DNA of 64,000 nucleotides from Hymenobacter nivis. GTDB taxonomy: Bacteria; Bacteroidota; Bacteroidia; Cytophagales; Hymenobacteraceae. The number at the start of each line of letters is the position of its first letter. Within the stretch, counting starts at the first letter, position 1. Position numbers and translations under genes: made by a program. The DNA lies in assembly GCF_006439025.1 (NCBI RefSeq), contig NZ_RCYZ01000002.1, positions 620,753 to 684,752 of the forward strand. The letters run 5' to 3'. Positions 8,701 to 16,092 of this stretch are shown here, in pieces. The notes beneath the pieces were generated by a model. It ran no database searches and had not been told where the DNA came from. It saw nothing but the letters and a program-made list of their open reading frames with translations.

Positions 8701-10324
8701 CCAGCAGGCCCAGGGCCCCCAGGTTGGCGCGCGCCACTTTGGCCCGCACGCGGATGTCTTGGTGGGCGCGGTCGAGGTCGATGCGGCCGTCGGCGGTCAG
8801 GCGCAGGTTGGGGTCGTTGGCCGAGAGGTGGCCCGAGAAGGCGCGCTCATGGAAGTCGCCGTTCAGCGTCAGGTTGCGGTAGCGGTAGCCATTGAGCCAC
8901 ATGCGGGCCACCGTGGCCTGGGCGTGCCCCCGGGCCACGGGCGGTGCAAAGCCCACGCCGCTCACCTGCCCGTCCATGGTCACGTCCCGGATCACGTCCT
9001 GGTTGCCGATGAACTTGCCCAGTTGAAAATCCGTCGAGCGCACGTGGCCCGAGTAGGCGGCGTGCGAAAAGTCGGTCTTGGTCTTAAGGTTCAGGTCGGT
9101 AGCCACCCGGCCCAGGGCCGTGTTGAAGGTAGCATCGGCCACGAAGTCGTTGTAAAAGCCCAGGAACTGCCCGTTGAGCTGCACTCTGCCCAGGCGCTGC
9201 ACCAGGGTGTTGGCGTCCTTGGGCAGCCACTTGGCCAGGTCGCTGGTGAGCACCTGCGAGGGCAGCAGGCGCAAATCGAGGAAGCTCTCTTTGTAGCGGG
9301 GCAGGTTGGTGGCGGCGGCGCGGCGGGCCACCAGGTGGGTGCCGCGGCCGTAGCGCACGTCGAGGTTGGCAATCTTGAAGTCGCGCACGTAGCCCGTGGC
9401 GTCGCCCGACATGATAATGGACTCGTTGAGCGTGGCCAGGGCGGGGGCAAACTTGGCGATGTCGCTCGAAAAAACCTGGGCCCCGTGCAGCCGCGTGGTC
9501 ACCTTCATCGAGTCGTTAAAATCGGCAAAATTCGTGAACACCCGGTAGTCAAACCGCAGGTAATCGGAGAGTTGGCTGCGGCCCACGGCTAGGCGTAGGT
9601 TGTCGAACTGCCAGAAGTGGGGCCCGTAGCGCATCAGCGCCGTCAGCTCGCGCAGGTGGGTTTGGGAGGGCGTTTCCACGGCCCGCAGGCCCTGGATTTT
9701 CATGGCCAGCGTGTCGCCCAGCCGCACCTGCGAAATGTCGGCGTAGATGCTGTCCACCTGCATGTGGGCGTAGTCCACGCTGCGGCCGTAGGTGGGCTGG
9801 CGGGGCTCGTCGGCCTTGTCAAGAATAAACTGGCCGTTGCGCAGGCCAATAGCGGCAATCTGAAAATCAAACGGCGCCGACTTGGTGCTGTCGCTGGGCC
9901 CCGTGAGCCGGCGGATGGCGGAGATAAATTGGCTGAGCGTGGTGGTGTCGGGCTGGCCGGGCAGGTTGCGCAGGGCAAAGCGCGGCTCGTTGAGAATAAG
10001 CTGGCCCACGTGCAGGTGGCGCGGGTTGAACACCGAAAACAGGGCAATGTCGGCGTCGGCCTCGCCGATGCTGAACAACTCCGAGCCGCGGCGGTCCAGC
10101 ACGCGCACGCCCTCCAGGATGACGCGTGAAAACGGCCGGATATCGATCCGCCCGATTTCCACCCGCTGGCCCAGCTTCTCGCTGAGGATGGCCGTGGCCC
10201 GGTGCGCCACCCGCGTTTGCACCGCGGGGATGCGCAGCGCCAGCAGGGCCCCCAGTACGAGCAGCACAACCAGGCCCACGAGGCCCAGCAGCAGCTTCAA
10301 GACGAGGGAAAGGACGCGACGCAC
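5732..10324 (-). CDS. tamB: TamB-like translocation/assembly protein (DUF490, AsmA superfamily)
   Basis: 1530 residues. A single N-terminal membrane anchor (about 7-30, Leu/Val-rich) is followed by a long periplasmic region of repetitive beta-strands, and the C-terminal 400 or so residues match the TamB/DUF490 domain (for example DDLSVVVRATSEAGTRLSLPL and LSYSLLGGRLRVTREG). TamB/AsmA-like proteins bridge the periplasm and carry phospholipid or assist outer-membrane protein insertion. The size is usual for Bacteroidota homologues. It is divergent from tsaD, an arrangement common in the phylum. No intact TamA partner is in the window. Confidence 0.93.
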   Translation of the reverse strand: MRRVLSLVLKLLLGLVGLVVLLVLGALLALRIPAVQTRVAHRATAILSEKLGQRVEIGRIDIRPFSRVILEGVRVLDRRGSELFSIGEADADIALFSVFNPRHLHVGQLILNEPRFALRNLPGQPDTTTLSQFISAIRRLTGPSDSTKSAPFDFQIAAIGLRNGQFILDKADEPRQPTYGRSVDYAHMQVDSIYADISQVRLGDTLAMKIQGLRAVETPSQTHLRELTALMRYGPHFWQFDNLRLAVGRSQLSDYLRFDYRVFTNFADFNDSMKVTTRLHGAQVFSSDIAKFAPALATLNESIIMSGDATGYVRDFKIANLDVRYGRGTHLVARRAAATNLPRYKESFLDLRLLPSQVLTSDLAKWLPKDANTLVQRLGRVQLNGQFLGFYNDFVADATFNTALGRVATDLNLKTKTDFSHAAYSGHVRSTDFQLGKFIGNQDVIRDVTMDGQVSGVGFAPPVARGHAQATVARMWLNGYRYRNLTLNGDFHERAFSGHLSANDPNLRLTADGRIDLDRAHQDIRVRAKVARANLGALGLLGVPLVVSTTADVQMRGVELDSLLGHAYLRHSRFTLRGRRLALDTLDLVSTRNQRNERRVSLRSEALNASASGTFSTAAVVQDVQTLVTEYRLNFESNAAATAAYYQRKRQRRLATYEVDFLVQLKRANPVLQLFVPELAVADGSRFDGSFRSGETSIFQFGGHLDSLRYGPVFTVDNNLDFTTSKLPYQPEVLAQASVTSARQVLPTLGPTEGFVLEGVWDQQKINFSTSLAQTGTTNRAAINGSLAFLPRAVEVVFRQSGVHILDKEWTIAADNSVRISDYGRAFDVKNLTLSNGAQFIGAQGFISPDATKPPLQLTIRDFQLATLNGLSNQKLGGRLNATGTVRGVYGPLALSTTLAVDTLTYQGTLIGQVKGTGAWDDRLGRLGVDLDVAREGQSVLTVGGYLAPGSAEQQLNLTGTLNDAPVVLAQPFLGTLMRDLGGTGRGTLWLTGKFAAPNLVGAVDVRDGRFTFGYLGTTYTFADRISFTLNDITFRDVKLRDPLGNQGVVDGVITHHQFQDMRLNIAANFRKMQVLNTIRKDNDLYFGTAYATGTARVTGPVDDLSVVVRATSEAGTRLSLPLDNAAKAEKASYIKFVNHNVADTVRTKKIPVAAVDKVDLSGLKLDFNLTVTPDAYLEILLDESTGDVIRGSATGQLRLNIDTRGDFNMYGQVEIVRGAYNFTLQGLVNKEFVVRPGGVISWNGDPLAGEMNVTAIYTQRTSLAPVLGGSSNGAAVVPVTAVMNLTGPLLLPAIKLGLEFNDAPGTLQGDLAAFTTSLRNDEQELNRQVFSLLVFKQLAPIGAFTQLSIRGQDNTVQNSLGQILSTQLGLLTSQIDQNLEIDFNINGLTADQLQALQVRLSYSLLGGRLRVTREGGFTSNAGLATPGSTSGTVLANSSGQASLLGDLSLEYYLRPDGKFRAKLRYETTPRDLETINQPRAGLSLLHTEQFDSFGELFSRKNPKASERNRQRARDSKQVLSVENDPRTTL

Positions 10325-10513
10325 CGGAAATTAAGCGAATAAAAGGGGCTGGGGAACGGGCAAAGTTGGGGCTTTTTGGCGGCTTGCCGGCCGGCTTTGG
10401 CCGGCAAACGGCGGCCGGGGGCCCCGGGTTCGGCCGCTGGGCCCGAACTTTGCGGGAGCCGCGCGCCGGGCCCCAACAAAAACCGTGCAACCGGCCCGCG
10501 CCGCCCCTTGCCC

Positions 10514-11527
10514 ATGTCCGATTTCCCCCGCATCCTGGCCCTCGAATCTTCCTGCGACGACACCGGCGCGGCCGTGCTGGCCGGCGGCCGCCTGCTGAGC
10601 AACGTGGTGGCCACCCAAAAAGTACACGAGCAGTACGGCGGCGTGGTGCCCGAGCTGGCCTCGCGCGCCCACCAGCAGCACCTGCTGCCCGTCGTCGCGG
10701 CCGCCCTGCGCGACGCCGGTCTCGTTAAAACCGACCTCGACGCCGTGGCCGTGACGCAGGGCCCCGGGCTGCTGGGCTCGCTGCTGGTGGGCGGCATGTT
10801 TGCCAAAACCCTGGCCCTGGCCCTGGGCAAGCCGCTGATCATGGTGAACCACATGCGGGCCCACATCCTGGCGCACTTCCTGGGCAGCCCCGTGCCCGCG
10901 TTCCCGTTCTTGTGCCTCACCGTGAGCGGCGGGCACACGCAGCTGGTGGTGGTGCGCTCGGCGCTGGACATGGAAGTCATCGGCCAAACCATCGACGACG
11001 CGGCGGGGGAGGCCTTCGACAAAACCGCCAAGCTGCTCGGCCTGCCGTACCCCGGGGGCCCCCACCTCGACAAGCTGGCCCAGCATGGCGACCCGCTGCG
11101 GTTTGCCTTTCCGGTGGGCGCCATGGCGGGCTACGATTTCAGCTTCAGCGGCTTGAAAACGGCGGTGCTCTACTTTTTGAAGAAGGAAACGGCTAAAAAT
11201 GCCGACTTTGTGGCCCAGAACCTGGCCGATCTCTGCGCCGGCATCCAGTACACCATCATCACCACGCTGCTGCGCCAGCTGCGCCGCGCCGCCGCCGACA
11301 CCGGCCTCACGCAAGTGGCCCTGGCCGGCGGCGTGGCCGCCAACTCGGGCCTGCGCGCGGCCGTGCACGCCGAAGCGGCGGCCCAGGGCTGGCAGTTATT
11401 CATTCCGGCGCTGGCCTTTTGCACCGACAACGCGGCCATGGTGGCCCAGGCGGCCCACTTCCAGTTCCTGGCCGGCGATTTTGCCACCCAGCTCGCCAGC
11501 CCCGACCCGCGCCTGAAATTGCGCTAA
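10514..11527 (+). CDS. tsaD: tRNA threonylcarbamoyladenosine transferase TsaD
   Basis: Transfers the threonylcarbamoyl group to A37 of tRNAs reading ANN codons, with TsaB and TsaE. 337 residues, normal length. Metal-binding HxxxH is H113-x-x-x-H117 in VNHMRAHILA; LALESSCDDTGAA at 8-20 and the later ALAGGVAANSGLR are family signatures. I start at ATG 10514 (MSDFPRILALESS) because conservation begins there; an upstream in-frame ATG at 10376 would add 46 residues of low-complexity sequence. A compact GC hairpin (11579-11597) follows the gene. Confidence 0.97.
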   Translation: MSDFPRILALESSCDDTGAAVLAGGRLLSNVVATQKVHEQYGGVVPELASRAHQQHLLPVVAAALRDAGLVKTDLDAVAVTQGPGLLGSLLVGGMFAKTLALALGKPLIMVNHMRAHILAHFLGSPVPAFPFLCLTVSGGHTQLVVVRSALDMEVIGQTIDDAAGEAFDKTAKLLGLPYPGGPHLDKLAQHGDPLRFAFPVGAMAGYDFSFSGLKTAVLYFLKKETAKNADFVAQNLADLCAGIQYTIITTLLRQLRRAAADTGLTQVALAGGVAANSGLRAAVHAEAAAQGWQLFIPALAFCTDNAAMVAQAAHFQFLAGDFATQLASPDPRLKLR

Positions 11528-11578
11528 CCCGCCGCGAGCCGGGCCACAGGGCCCCCAGCCGCGTATACTGCCCGTGAC

Positions 11579-11597
11579 GAGCCGGGGCCCCCGGCTC
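11579..11597 (+). terminator. GC hairpin after tsaD
   Basis: GAGCCGGGG and CCCCGGCTC pair around a single C and are followed by CCTTTAT. It is a plausible weak terminator or attenuator just before smpB (start 11608); the T-tract is poor. Confidence 0.45.
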
Positions 11598-11607
11598 CCT
11601 TTATATA

Positions 11608-12063
11608 ATGAAAGACAAAACGCCCGCCCCCGTCAACATCAAAAACCGCCGCGCCAGCCACGAATATTCCTTCCTGGCCAAGTACGACGCGGGCGTGATG
11701 CTGCAAGGCACCGAAATCAAAAGCATCCGCGAGGGCAACGTGAACCTCCAGGACGGCTACTGCCTGTTCCACACCGACGGCAGCCTCTGGATTCACTCGC
11801 TGCGCATCGCGCCCTACGCCCTCGGTACCTACAACAACCACGAGCCCCTGCGCGAGCGCAAGCTGCTGCTCAACAAGCGCGAGCTAAAGCAGTTGGCCGG
11901 CAAAAGCCAGGACCAGGGCCTCACCATCATCCCCCTGCGCCTGTTCGTGACGGACCGCGGCTTTGCCAAAATCGAAATCGCCCTTGCCCAAGGCAAGAAG
12001 CTCTACGACAAGCGCAACGACCTCAAGGAAAAGGCCCAGAAGCGCGACATGGAGCGCATGTAG
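11608..12063 (+). CDS. smpB: SsrA-binding protein
   Basis: Binds tmRNA and delivers it to stalled ribosomes for trans-translation. 151 residues with the family order: NIKNRRASHEYSF near the N-terminus, GTEIKSIREGNVNL in the middle, and the basic C-terminal tail KLYDKRNDLKEKAQKRDMERM that folds in the mRNA channel. The ATG at 11608 directly precedes MKDKTPAPVNIKNRRA. No tmRNA gene was recognised in the window. Confidence 0.97.
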   Translation: MKDKTPAPVNIKNRRASHEYSFLAKYDAGVMLQGTEIKSIREGNVNLQDGYCLFHTDGSLWIHSLRIAPYALGTYNNHEPLRERKLLLNKRELKQLAGKSQDQGLTIIPLRLFVTDRGFAKIEIALAQGKKLYDKRNDLKEKAQKRDMERM

Positions 12064-12101
12064 CAGGGGCCCTGGGTCCTTCACTTCATTCGGGACGGCC
12101 G

Positions 12102-12109
12102 TACTTTTG
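12102..12109 (+). promoter_or_regulatory. -7 box for the NlpC/P60 gene
   Basis: TACTTTTG, a perfect TAnnTTTG box, 40 bases before the proposed TTG start at 12150. Confidence 0.55.
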
Positions 12110-12149
12110 CCCGCAATTACCTAAGCGCTACTTTTTTATTCTTTCCGTT

Positions 12150-12941
12150 TTGACCCCCGGTATTTGCGCGCTGAGCGCCGTTCCCGTCCGCGCCGAGCCC
12201 ACCGACAAGGCCGAGCAAACCACCCAGCTCTTGTTCGGCGAGTGCTACACCGTGCGGCAAAGCCAGGGCAAATGGCACCAAATTGAGGTGGCCGCCGACG
12301 GTTACGTGGGCTGGATCGACCACCTCCAGCACACGCCCGTCACGCCCGCCTACTTCGCCGCCTGGCAGGCCCAGGACCACCCCCGGGTGCTCGACGTGGT
12401 GCAAACCGTGAGCGACGAGGCCACCCGTATTCCAGTGCTATTGGGCAGCCGCCTGCCGTTTTTCGACGGCATGACCTTGCAGCTGGGCGACAAGTCGCTG
12501 TTCTTCAACGGCACGGCCACCAACCCCGGGGCCCCCGCTGATGCCGCGCGTCAGGTGCAGCTCCTGCGCAAAGCGGGCCAGCTCTACCTCAAGGCGCCCT
12601 ACCTGTGGGGCGGCAAGGGCGTGTTCGGCGTCGATTGCTCGGGACTGATGCAGCAGCTCTACGGCCTGGTGGGCGTGCAGCTGCGGCGCGACGCCTGCCA
12701 GCAAATCGAGCACGGCCGCACCGTCGATTTTGTGACCCAGGCCCAGCCCGGCGACCTCGCCTTCTTCGACAACGCCGAGGGCCGCATCGTGCATGTGGGC
12801 ATGGTGCTCGACGAGGGCCTCATCCTGCACGCCTCGGGCGAGGTGCGCCTCGACCCGCTCGACCACAACGGCATCTACAGCCGCCGCCGGCAGGTGTACT
12901 CGCACAAGCTGCGCCTCATCAAGCGCCTGCTGGGGGCCTAA
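12150..12941 (+). CDS. C40-family (NlpC/P60) peptidoglycan hydrolase
   Basis: About 263 residues. The N-terminal part (to about 120) contains SH3-like segments (LLFGECYTV, WHQIEVAADGYVGWID), and the C-terminal half is an NlpC/P60 domain with Cys163 in GVDCSGL, His215 in RIVHVGM and His227 in LILHASG, the expected Cys-His-His triad. These enzymes cut gamma-D-Glu to diamino acid bonds in stem peptides. No ATG lies near the start of conservation (GICALSAVPVRAEP); the TTG at 12150 is the best candidate and sits 40 bases after a TACTTTTG box. No signal peptide is visible, a common trait of this Bacteroidota subfamily. Confidence 0.9.
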   Translation: MTPGICALSAVPVRAEPTDKAEQTTQLLFGECYTVRQSQGKWHQIEVAADGYVGWIDHLQHTPVTPAYFAAWQAQDHPRVLDVVQTVSDEATRIPVLLGSRLPFFDGMTLQLGDKSLFFNGTATNPGAPADAARQVQLLRKAGQLYLKAPYLWGGKGVFGVDCSGLMQQLYGLVGVQLRRDACQQIEHGRTVDFVTQAQPGDLAFFDNAEGRIVHVGMVLDEGLILHASGEVRLDPLDHNGIYSRRRQVYSHKLRLIKRLLGA

Positions 12942-13039
12942 AAAGGGCCCCGGGGGCCCTGAACTTACCCGCTGGCCGCCTTGTTTATACGCGCAGAAAC
13001 CCTTAGCTTTCGGCGGGTTATCGGAGCCCGCCCGCGTGT

Positions 13040-13531
13040 ATGGACCAAAAAGTATTAGTGCTGAATGGCGACTATACCGCCATCACCCTGTGTAGCGTGC
13101 AGAAGGCTTTTGTGCTGCTCTTCCTCGACAAAGCCGAGATGATTGCCAAGTCCGACGGGACGCTGCGCACCATCTCCCAGGCCTACCCCAAGCCCAGCAT
13201 CATCCGCCTGCAACGCTACGTGCGCGTGCCCTACAAAGGCATTGCCCTAAGCCGCCACAACCTCTTCAAGCGCGACCATTTCGAGTGCCAGTACTGCGGC
13301 TCGACCAAAACGCTGACCCTGGACCACGTCATCCCGCGCTCGCGCGGCGGCGACTCAAGCTGGACGAACCTGCTCACCGCCTGCGCCCGCTGCAACCACG
13401 CCAAGGGCCACCGCACCCCCGCCGAGGCCGGCCTCACCATCCGCCAGCAGCCCAAAAAGCCAACCCTCGCGGGCTTCCTCAAGCTCTCGGCTGGCACCAT
13501 CGACCAAACCTGGCACGCCTACTTGAGTTGA
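13040..13531 (+). CDS. HNH endonuclease family protein
   Basis: 163 residues. Two zinc CxxC pairs, Cys83-Cys86 (ECQYCG) and Cys115-Cys118 (CARCNH), frame the HNH core with Asp95-His96 (LDHVIPRSRGG), Asn110 and His120. It belongs to the small stand-alone HNH proteins (McrA-like) found as single-copy genes across Bacteroidota; the role is unknown and a housekeeping DNA function is more likely than a mobile one because there is no intron, phage or restriction context. The gene starts ATG at 13040. Confidence 0.88.
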   Translation: MDQKVLVLNGDYTAITLCSVQKAFVLLFLDKAEMIAKSDGTLRTISQAYPKPSIIRLQRYVRVPYKGIALSRHNLFKRDHFECQYCGSTKTLTLDHVIPRSRGGDSSWTNLLTACARCNHAKGHRTPAEAGLTIRQQPKKPTLAGFLKLSAGTIDQTWHAYLS

Positions 13532-13572
13532 CGCCGGGGCCCCAGCAGGGCTTTTTACGCACCAAAACCCAC

Positions 13573-13614
13573 CGGCCGCCGGGGCCCCACCGCAGAGTGG
13601 GGCCCCGGCGGCCG
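13573..13614 (+). terminator. Perfect 18-bp GC hairpin terminator
   Basis: Arms 13573-13590 and 13597-13614 are perfectly complementary with a 6-base loop CGCAGA, followed by TTTCTT. It ends the HNH gene and lies 12 bases upstream of the next start. Confidence 0.75.
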
Positions 13615-13626
13615 TTTCTTTGGGCC

Positions 13627-14838
13627 ATGAAACGATTCTGCCGGCTACTTCTGGCCCCCGCGGCGCTCGGTGCGCTGCTGGCCGCCTGCCATTCCGATTC
13701 CAAGCCCAGCGCAACGGCCACCCCGCCGGCCGCCCCCGGGGCCCCTAATGCCGCCGCGCCGCTAGCCAGCGCCGGCGGCTCGCCCGATGCGGCGTACCAA
13801 ATCTACCGCGGCCAGCTGCCCGGGGCCCCCGACAGCCTCACGCTGCACCTGCTCACCACCAAGCCGCTGGATGCCGACGCGCAGAGCGTTTTTGCCACCT
13901 ACGCCGGCGCCGACGGCCACCCGTACCAGCTCGTGGGCCACCGCCTGGCCGACCCCGACAGCCTGGTGCTGGAAGACATTAGCCCCGAAAAGCAGGCCGC
14001 TGGCAGCAGCCAGGGCCCCCGGTGGCGCCTGCGCCGGCAGGGCACCGCGCTGGTGGGCACCTACCAGGGCCAGCCGCTGCGCCTGCGCGAAGCCCGCCCC
14101 GCCGGGGCCCTGGCGCTGTTCGTGCAAACCTTCGCCGATTCCGTCGAGGCATTCCCCGGCAAGAAGAAATCGCCCTGGGGGCAAATCGAGTTTCAAGCCG
14201 CAGTGCCCACCGGTGGCCCGAAAGAGCTTACCGACAACGTATTGCGCCAGCTAAACGACGATAGCCTGCCCGGTAGCCCCGTGCGGCCGCTCATCCAAAT
14301 CTGGGCCCGACAGCGCCAGCAGTTCGCCGCCAGCTACCGCCAGGCTGCTGCCGACAGCCGCTCCGACGCGCCCGCCGACACGGCCGCGCCCTACGGCTAC
14401 TCCCTGCGCTACCAGCAGCAAGCCGCCACCTACGTGCTCTGGAACCAGGCCCCGCTGCTCAGCCTGGGCTACTTCACTTACGATTACAGCGGCGGGGCCC
14501 ACGGCAACTACGCCACCCGCACCATCAGCTACGACACCCGCACCGGCCAGCCGCTCACCTACGCTGCCGTGTTCCGGCCCGACGCCCGGCCCCGGCTGGG
14601 GGCCCTGATTGAAGCCGCCGTGCGCCGCATGCTGCGCATTCCTGCCGGACAGCCGCTCGACGGGCCCTTATTGGTCAAGAAAATCCCCGTCACTACCAAC
14701 TTCTACCTCACCAGCGGCGGGGCTGTGTTCACCTACGGCCCCTACGAAATTGCCTCCTACGCTCAGGGCGAGGTCAGCGTCTTCATCCCGATGGCCGATT
14801 TGCAGCCCCTGCTGCTCCATCCCAATTTGGCCAGTTAG
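13627..14838 (+). CDS. Lipoprotein with DUF3298 (RsiV-like) C-terminal domain
   Basis: 403 residues. Signal peptide with a lipobox LLAAC and lipidated Cys21, then a Pro/Ala linker to about 55, then a first uncharacterised domain (about 55-210) and a C-terminal region (about 250-400) with the DUF3298 pattern: SLGYFTYDYSGGAHGNYATR followed by VFRPDARPRLGALI and FYLTSGGAVFTYGPYEIASYAQG. DUF3298 occurs in RsiV, where it binds lysozyme, and in many envelope lipoproteins of unknown ligand. Start ATG 13627 (MKRFCRLLL) fits the signal peptide; the open frame upstream is only a read-through of the HNH region. Confidence 0.85.
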   Translation: MKRFCRLLLAPAALGALLAACHSDSKPSATATPPAAPGAPNAAAPLASAGGSPDAAYQIYRGQLPGAPDSLTLHLLTTKPLDADAQSVFATYAGADGHPYQLVGHRLADPDSLVLEDISPEKQAAGSSQGPRWRLRRQGTALVGTYQGQPLRLREARPAGALALFVQTFADSVEAFPGKKKSPWGQIEFQAAVPTGGPKELTDNVLRQLNDDSLPGSPVRPLIQIWARQRQQFAASYRQAAADSRSDAPADTAAPYGYSLRYQQQAATYVLWNQAPLLSLGYFTYDYSGGAHGNYATRTISYDTRTGQPLTYAAVFRPDARPRLGALIEAAVRRMLRIPAGQPLDGPLLVKKIPVTTNFYLTSGGAVFTYGPYEIASYAQGEVSVFIPMADLQPLLLHPNLAS

Positions 14839-14871
14839 GGCCCTCAAGGGACCGCTAACCACTAAAAAAGA

Positions 14872-14902
14872 GGCCCCGGCCGGAATAATTCCGGCCGGGG
14901 CC
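14872..14902 (-). terminator. Terminator of the alpha/beta hydrolase gene
   Basis: Arms 14872-14885 and 14889-14902 (GGCCCCGGCCGGAA and its complement) close a 3-base centre. Read on the minus strand the stem is followed by TCTTTTTTAG, a proper U-tract. Confidence 0.8.
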
Positions 14903-14929
14903 CCTTGTCAGTTCAGCCATAAAGCGGGC

Positions 14930-15772
14930 CTAGCTAGCAGCACCGACGAACTCCAGTAGGTCGGCATTAAATTGGTCTTTGGCCGTGACGATGAGGCCGT
15001 GGGGCTCGCCATCGTAGGTGAGGAGCTTGGCACCGGGCACCAGCTTCACGGCGCGCTCGGCGCTGTTTTCCAGCGGCACGGTCTTGTCGGCATCGCCGTG
15101 TATAAACAGCGTGGGCACCTTGATGGTGGGCAGGTCCTGGCGGAAATCGGTGGCGCTGAACGCCTTCACGCACTCGGTGGTGGCGCGGGCCGTGCCTTGT
15201 AAGGCAATGCTCACGTTCCAATCCAGGGCAGGCTGGCTCACGGGGTGGCTCAGGGTGCTCACGCCGAAGAACGGCTTCACGAAATCAGCCAGAAAGCCCG
15301 GGCGGTCTTTGCCAACGCCCTCGATCATGTCGTCAAACGTCGACTTGTCCACGCCGTCGGGGTTGTCGTCAGTCTTCAGCAGGTAAGGGGTTACGGCGCT
15401 CACGAACACCACCTTGGCCACGCGGGCCCCGTTGTGGCGGCTCATGTAGCGGGCCACTTCGCCGCCTCCCATTGAGAAGCCCACCAGCGTCACGTTCTGC
15501 AAATCGAGTTGGTCGAGCACGGCCTTCAGGTCGTCGGCCATCGTGTCGTAGTTGTAGCCGTCCCACGGCTTGCTGCTTTTGCCGAAGCCGCGGCGGTCGT
15601 AGGCCACCACGCGCACGCCGTGCAGCGGCAGTTCGGCCAGCTGGTACTCCCACGACTGCAAGTCGAGGGGCCAGCCATGGATCAGCACGATGGGGTTGCC
15701 CTGGCCGTAGTCCACGTAGTTAAGTTCAACCGGCTTGCCGGTAGCGTCGTTGCCTGCTTTAATAAATTCCAT
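14930..15772 (-). CDS. Alpha/beta hydrolase (non-haem chloroperoxidase-like)
   Basis: 280 residues of the alpha/beta-hydrolase fold: IHGWPLDLQSW oxyanion region, nucleophile Ser100 in GFSMGGGE, acid Asp in FIHGDADKTVP, and His in DGEPHGL near the C-terminus. The sequence is closest in style to cofactor-free chloroperoxidases/esterases (YDRRGFGKSSKPWDGYNYDT), whose peroxidase activity is often a side reaction; the natural substrate is unknown. Its own terminator at 14872-14902 and no same-strand neighbour mark it as monocistronic. Confidence 0.9.
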   Translation of the reverse strand: MEFIKAGNDATGKPVELNYVDYGQGNPIVLIHGWPLDLQSWEYQLAELPLHGVRVVAYDRRGFGKSSKPWDGYNYDTMADDLKAVLDQLDLQNVTLVGFSMGGGEVARYMSRHNGARVAKVVFVSAVTPYLLKTDDNPDGVDKSTFDDMIEGVGKDRPGFLADFVKPFFGVSTLSHPVSQPALDWNVSIALQGTARATTECVKAFSATDFRQDLPTIKVPTLFIHGDADKTVPLENSAERAVKLVPGAKLLTYDGEPHGLIVTAKDQFNADLLEFVGAAS

Positions 15773-15960
15773 TAGAGGAGAGTTTGAATGGGAAGTGTAA
15801 CTGCTCTGTTTACGGAAGCTCGCGCTTTGTAGGTTGTCACGCCAGGGTTAAGATTATGGCTTGGGGCCCCGTAGGCATATGTGCGGTATTTAGCAGCGTA
15901 TACCCGGGCAACACACTGCAAATCGTGCGCTTACATGGAATATTTGCCAGTAAAATTCCG

Positions 15961-15968
15961 TACCTTTG
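15961..15968 (+). promoter_or_regulatory. -7 box for rpsA
   Basis: TACCTTTG, a perfect TAnnTTTG box, about 125 bases before the rpsA ATG. A -33 element at the usual distance is not clear. Confidence 0.6.
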
Positions 15969-15990
15969 CGCCCCCGCCAGGGTGGCGGGC

Positions 15991-16021
15991 CTTGCGTGCT
16001 GGCGGTAATCGCCACGGCAAG
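15991..16021 (+). promoter_or_regulatory. Possible structured leader of rpsA mRNA
   Basis: CTTGC (15991-15995) and GCAAG (16017-16021) enclose TGGCG-GTAAT-CGCCA, giving a two-part stem-loop in the roughly 120-base leader. S1 represses its own translation in other bacteria, so an autoregulatory structure is possible; this is inference. Confidence 0.35.
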
Positions 16022-16092
16022 TGCATCAAACACAACGCGTAACGGCCCGGGCCCCGGCTGGTGCGTGTAGTACAGGGGCCCCACCATTTAGT

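Larger units (their letters stand above)
15773..16092. other. Intergenic region upstream of rpsA
   Basis: 320 bases between two divergent genes with no convincing gene; a short open frame at 15784-16008 overlaps the promoter and has no family features. It holds the rpsA -7 box (15961-15968) and a leader hairpin (15991-16021). Confidence 0.6.

Noticed and set aside
15784..16008. 74-codon open frame upstream of rpsA
   Set aside because: It covers the rpsA promoter box, has atypical composition and no recognisable domain.
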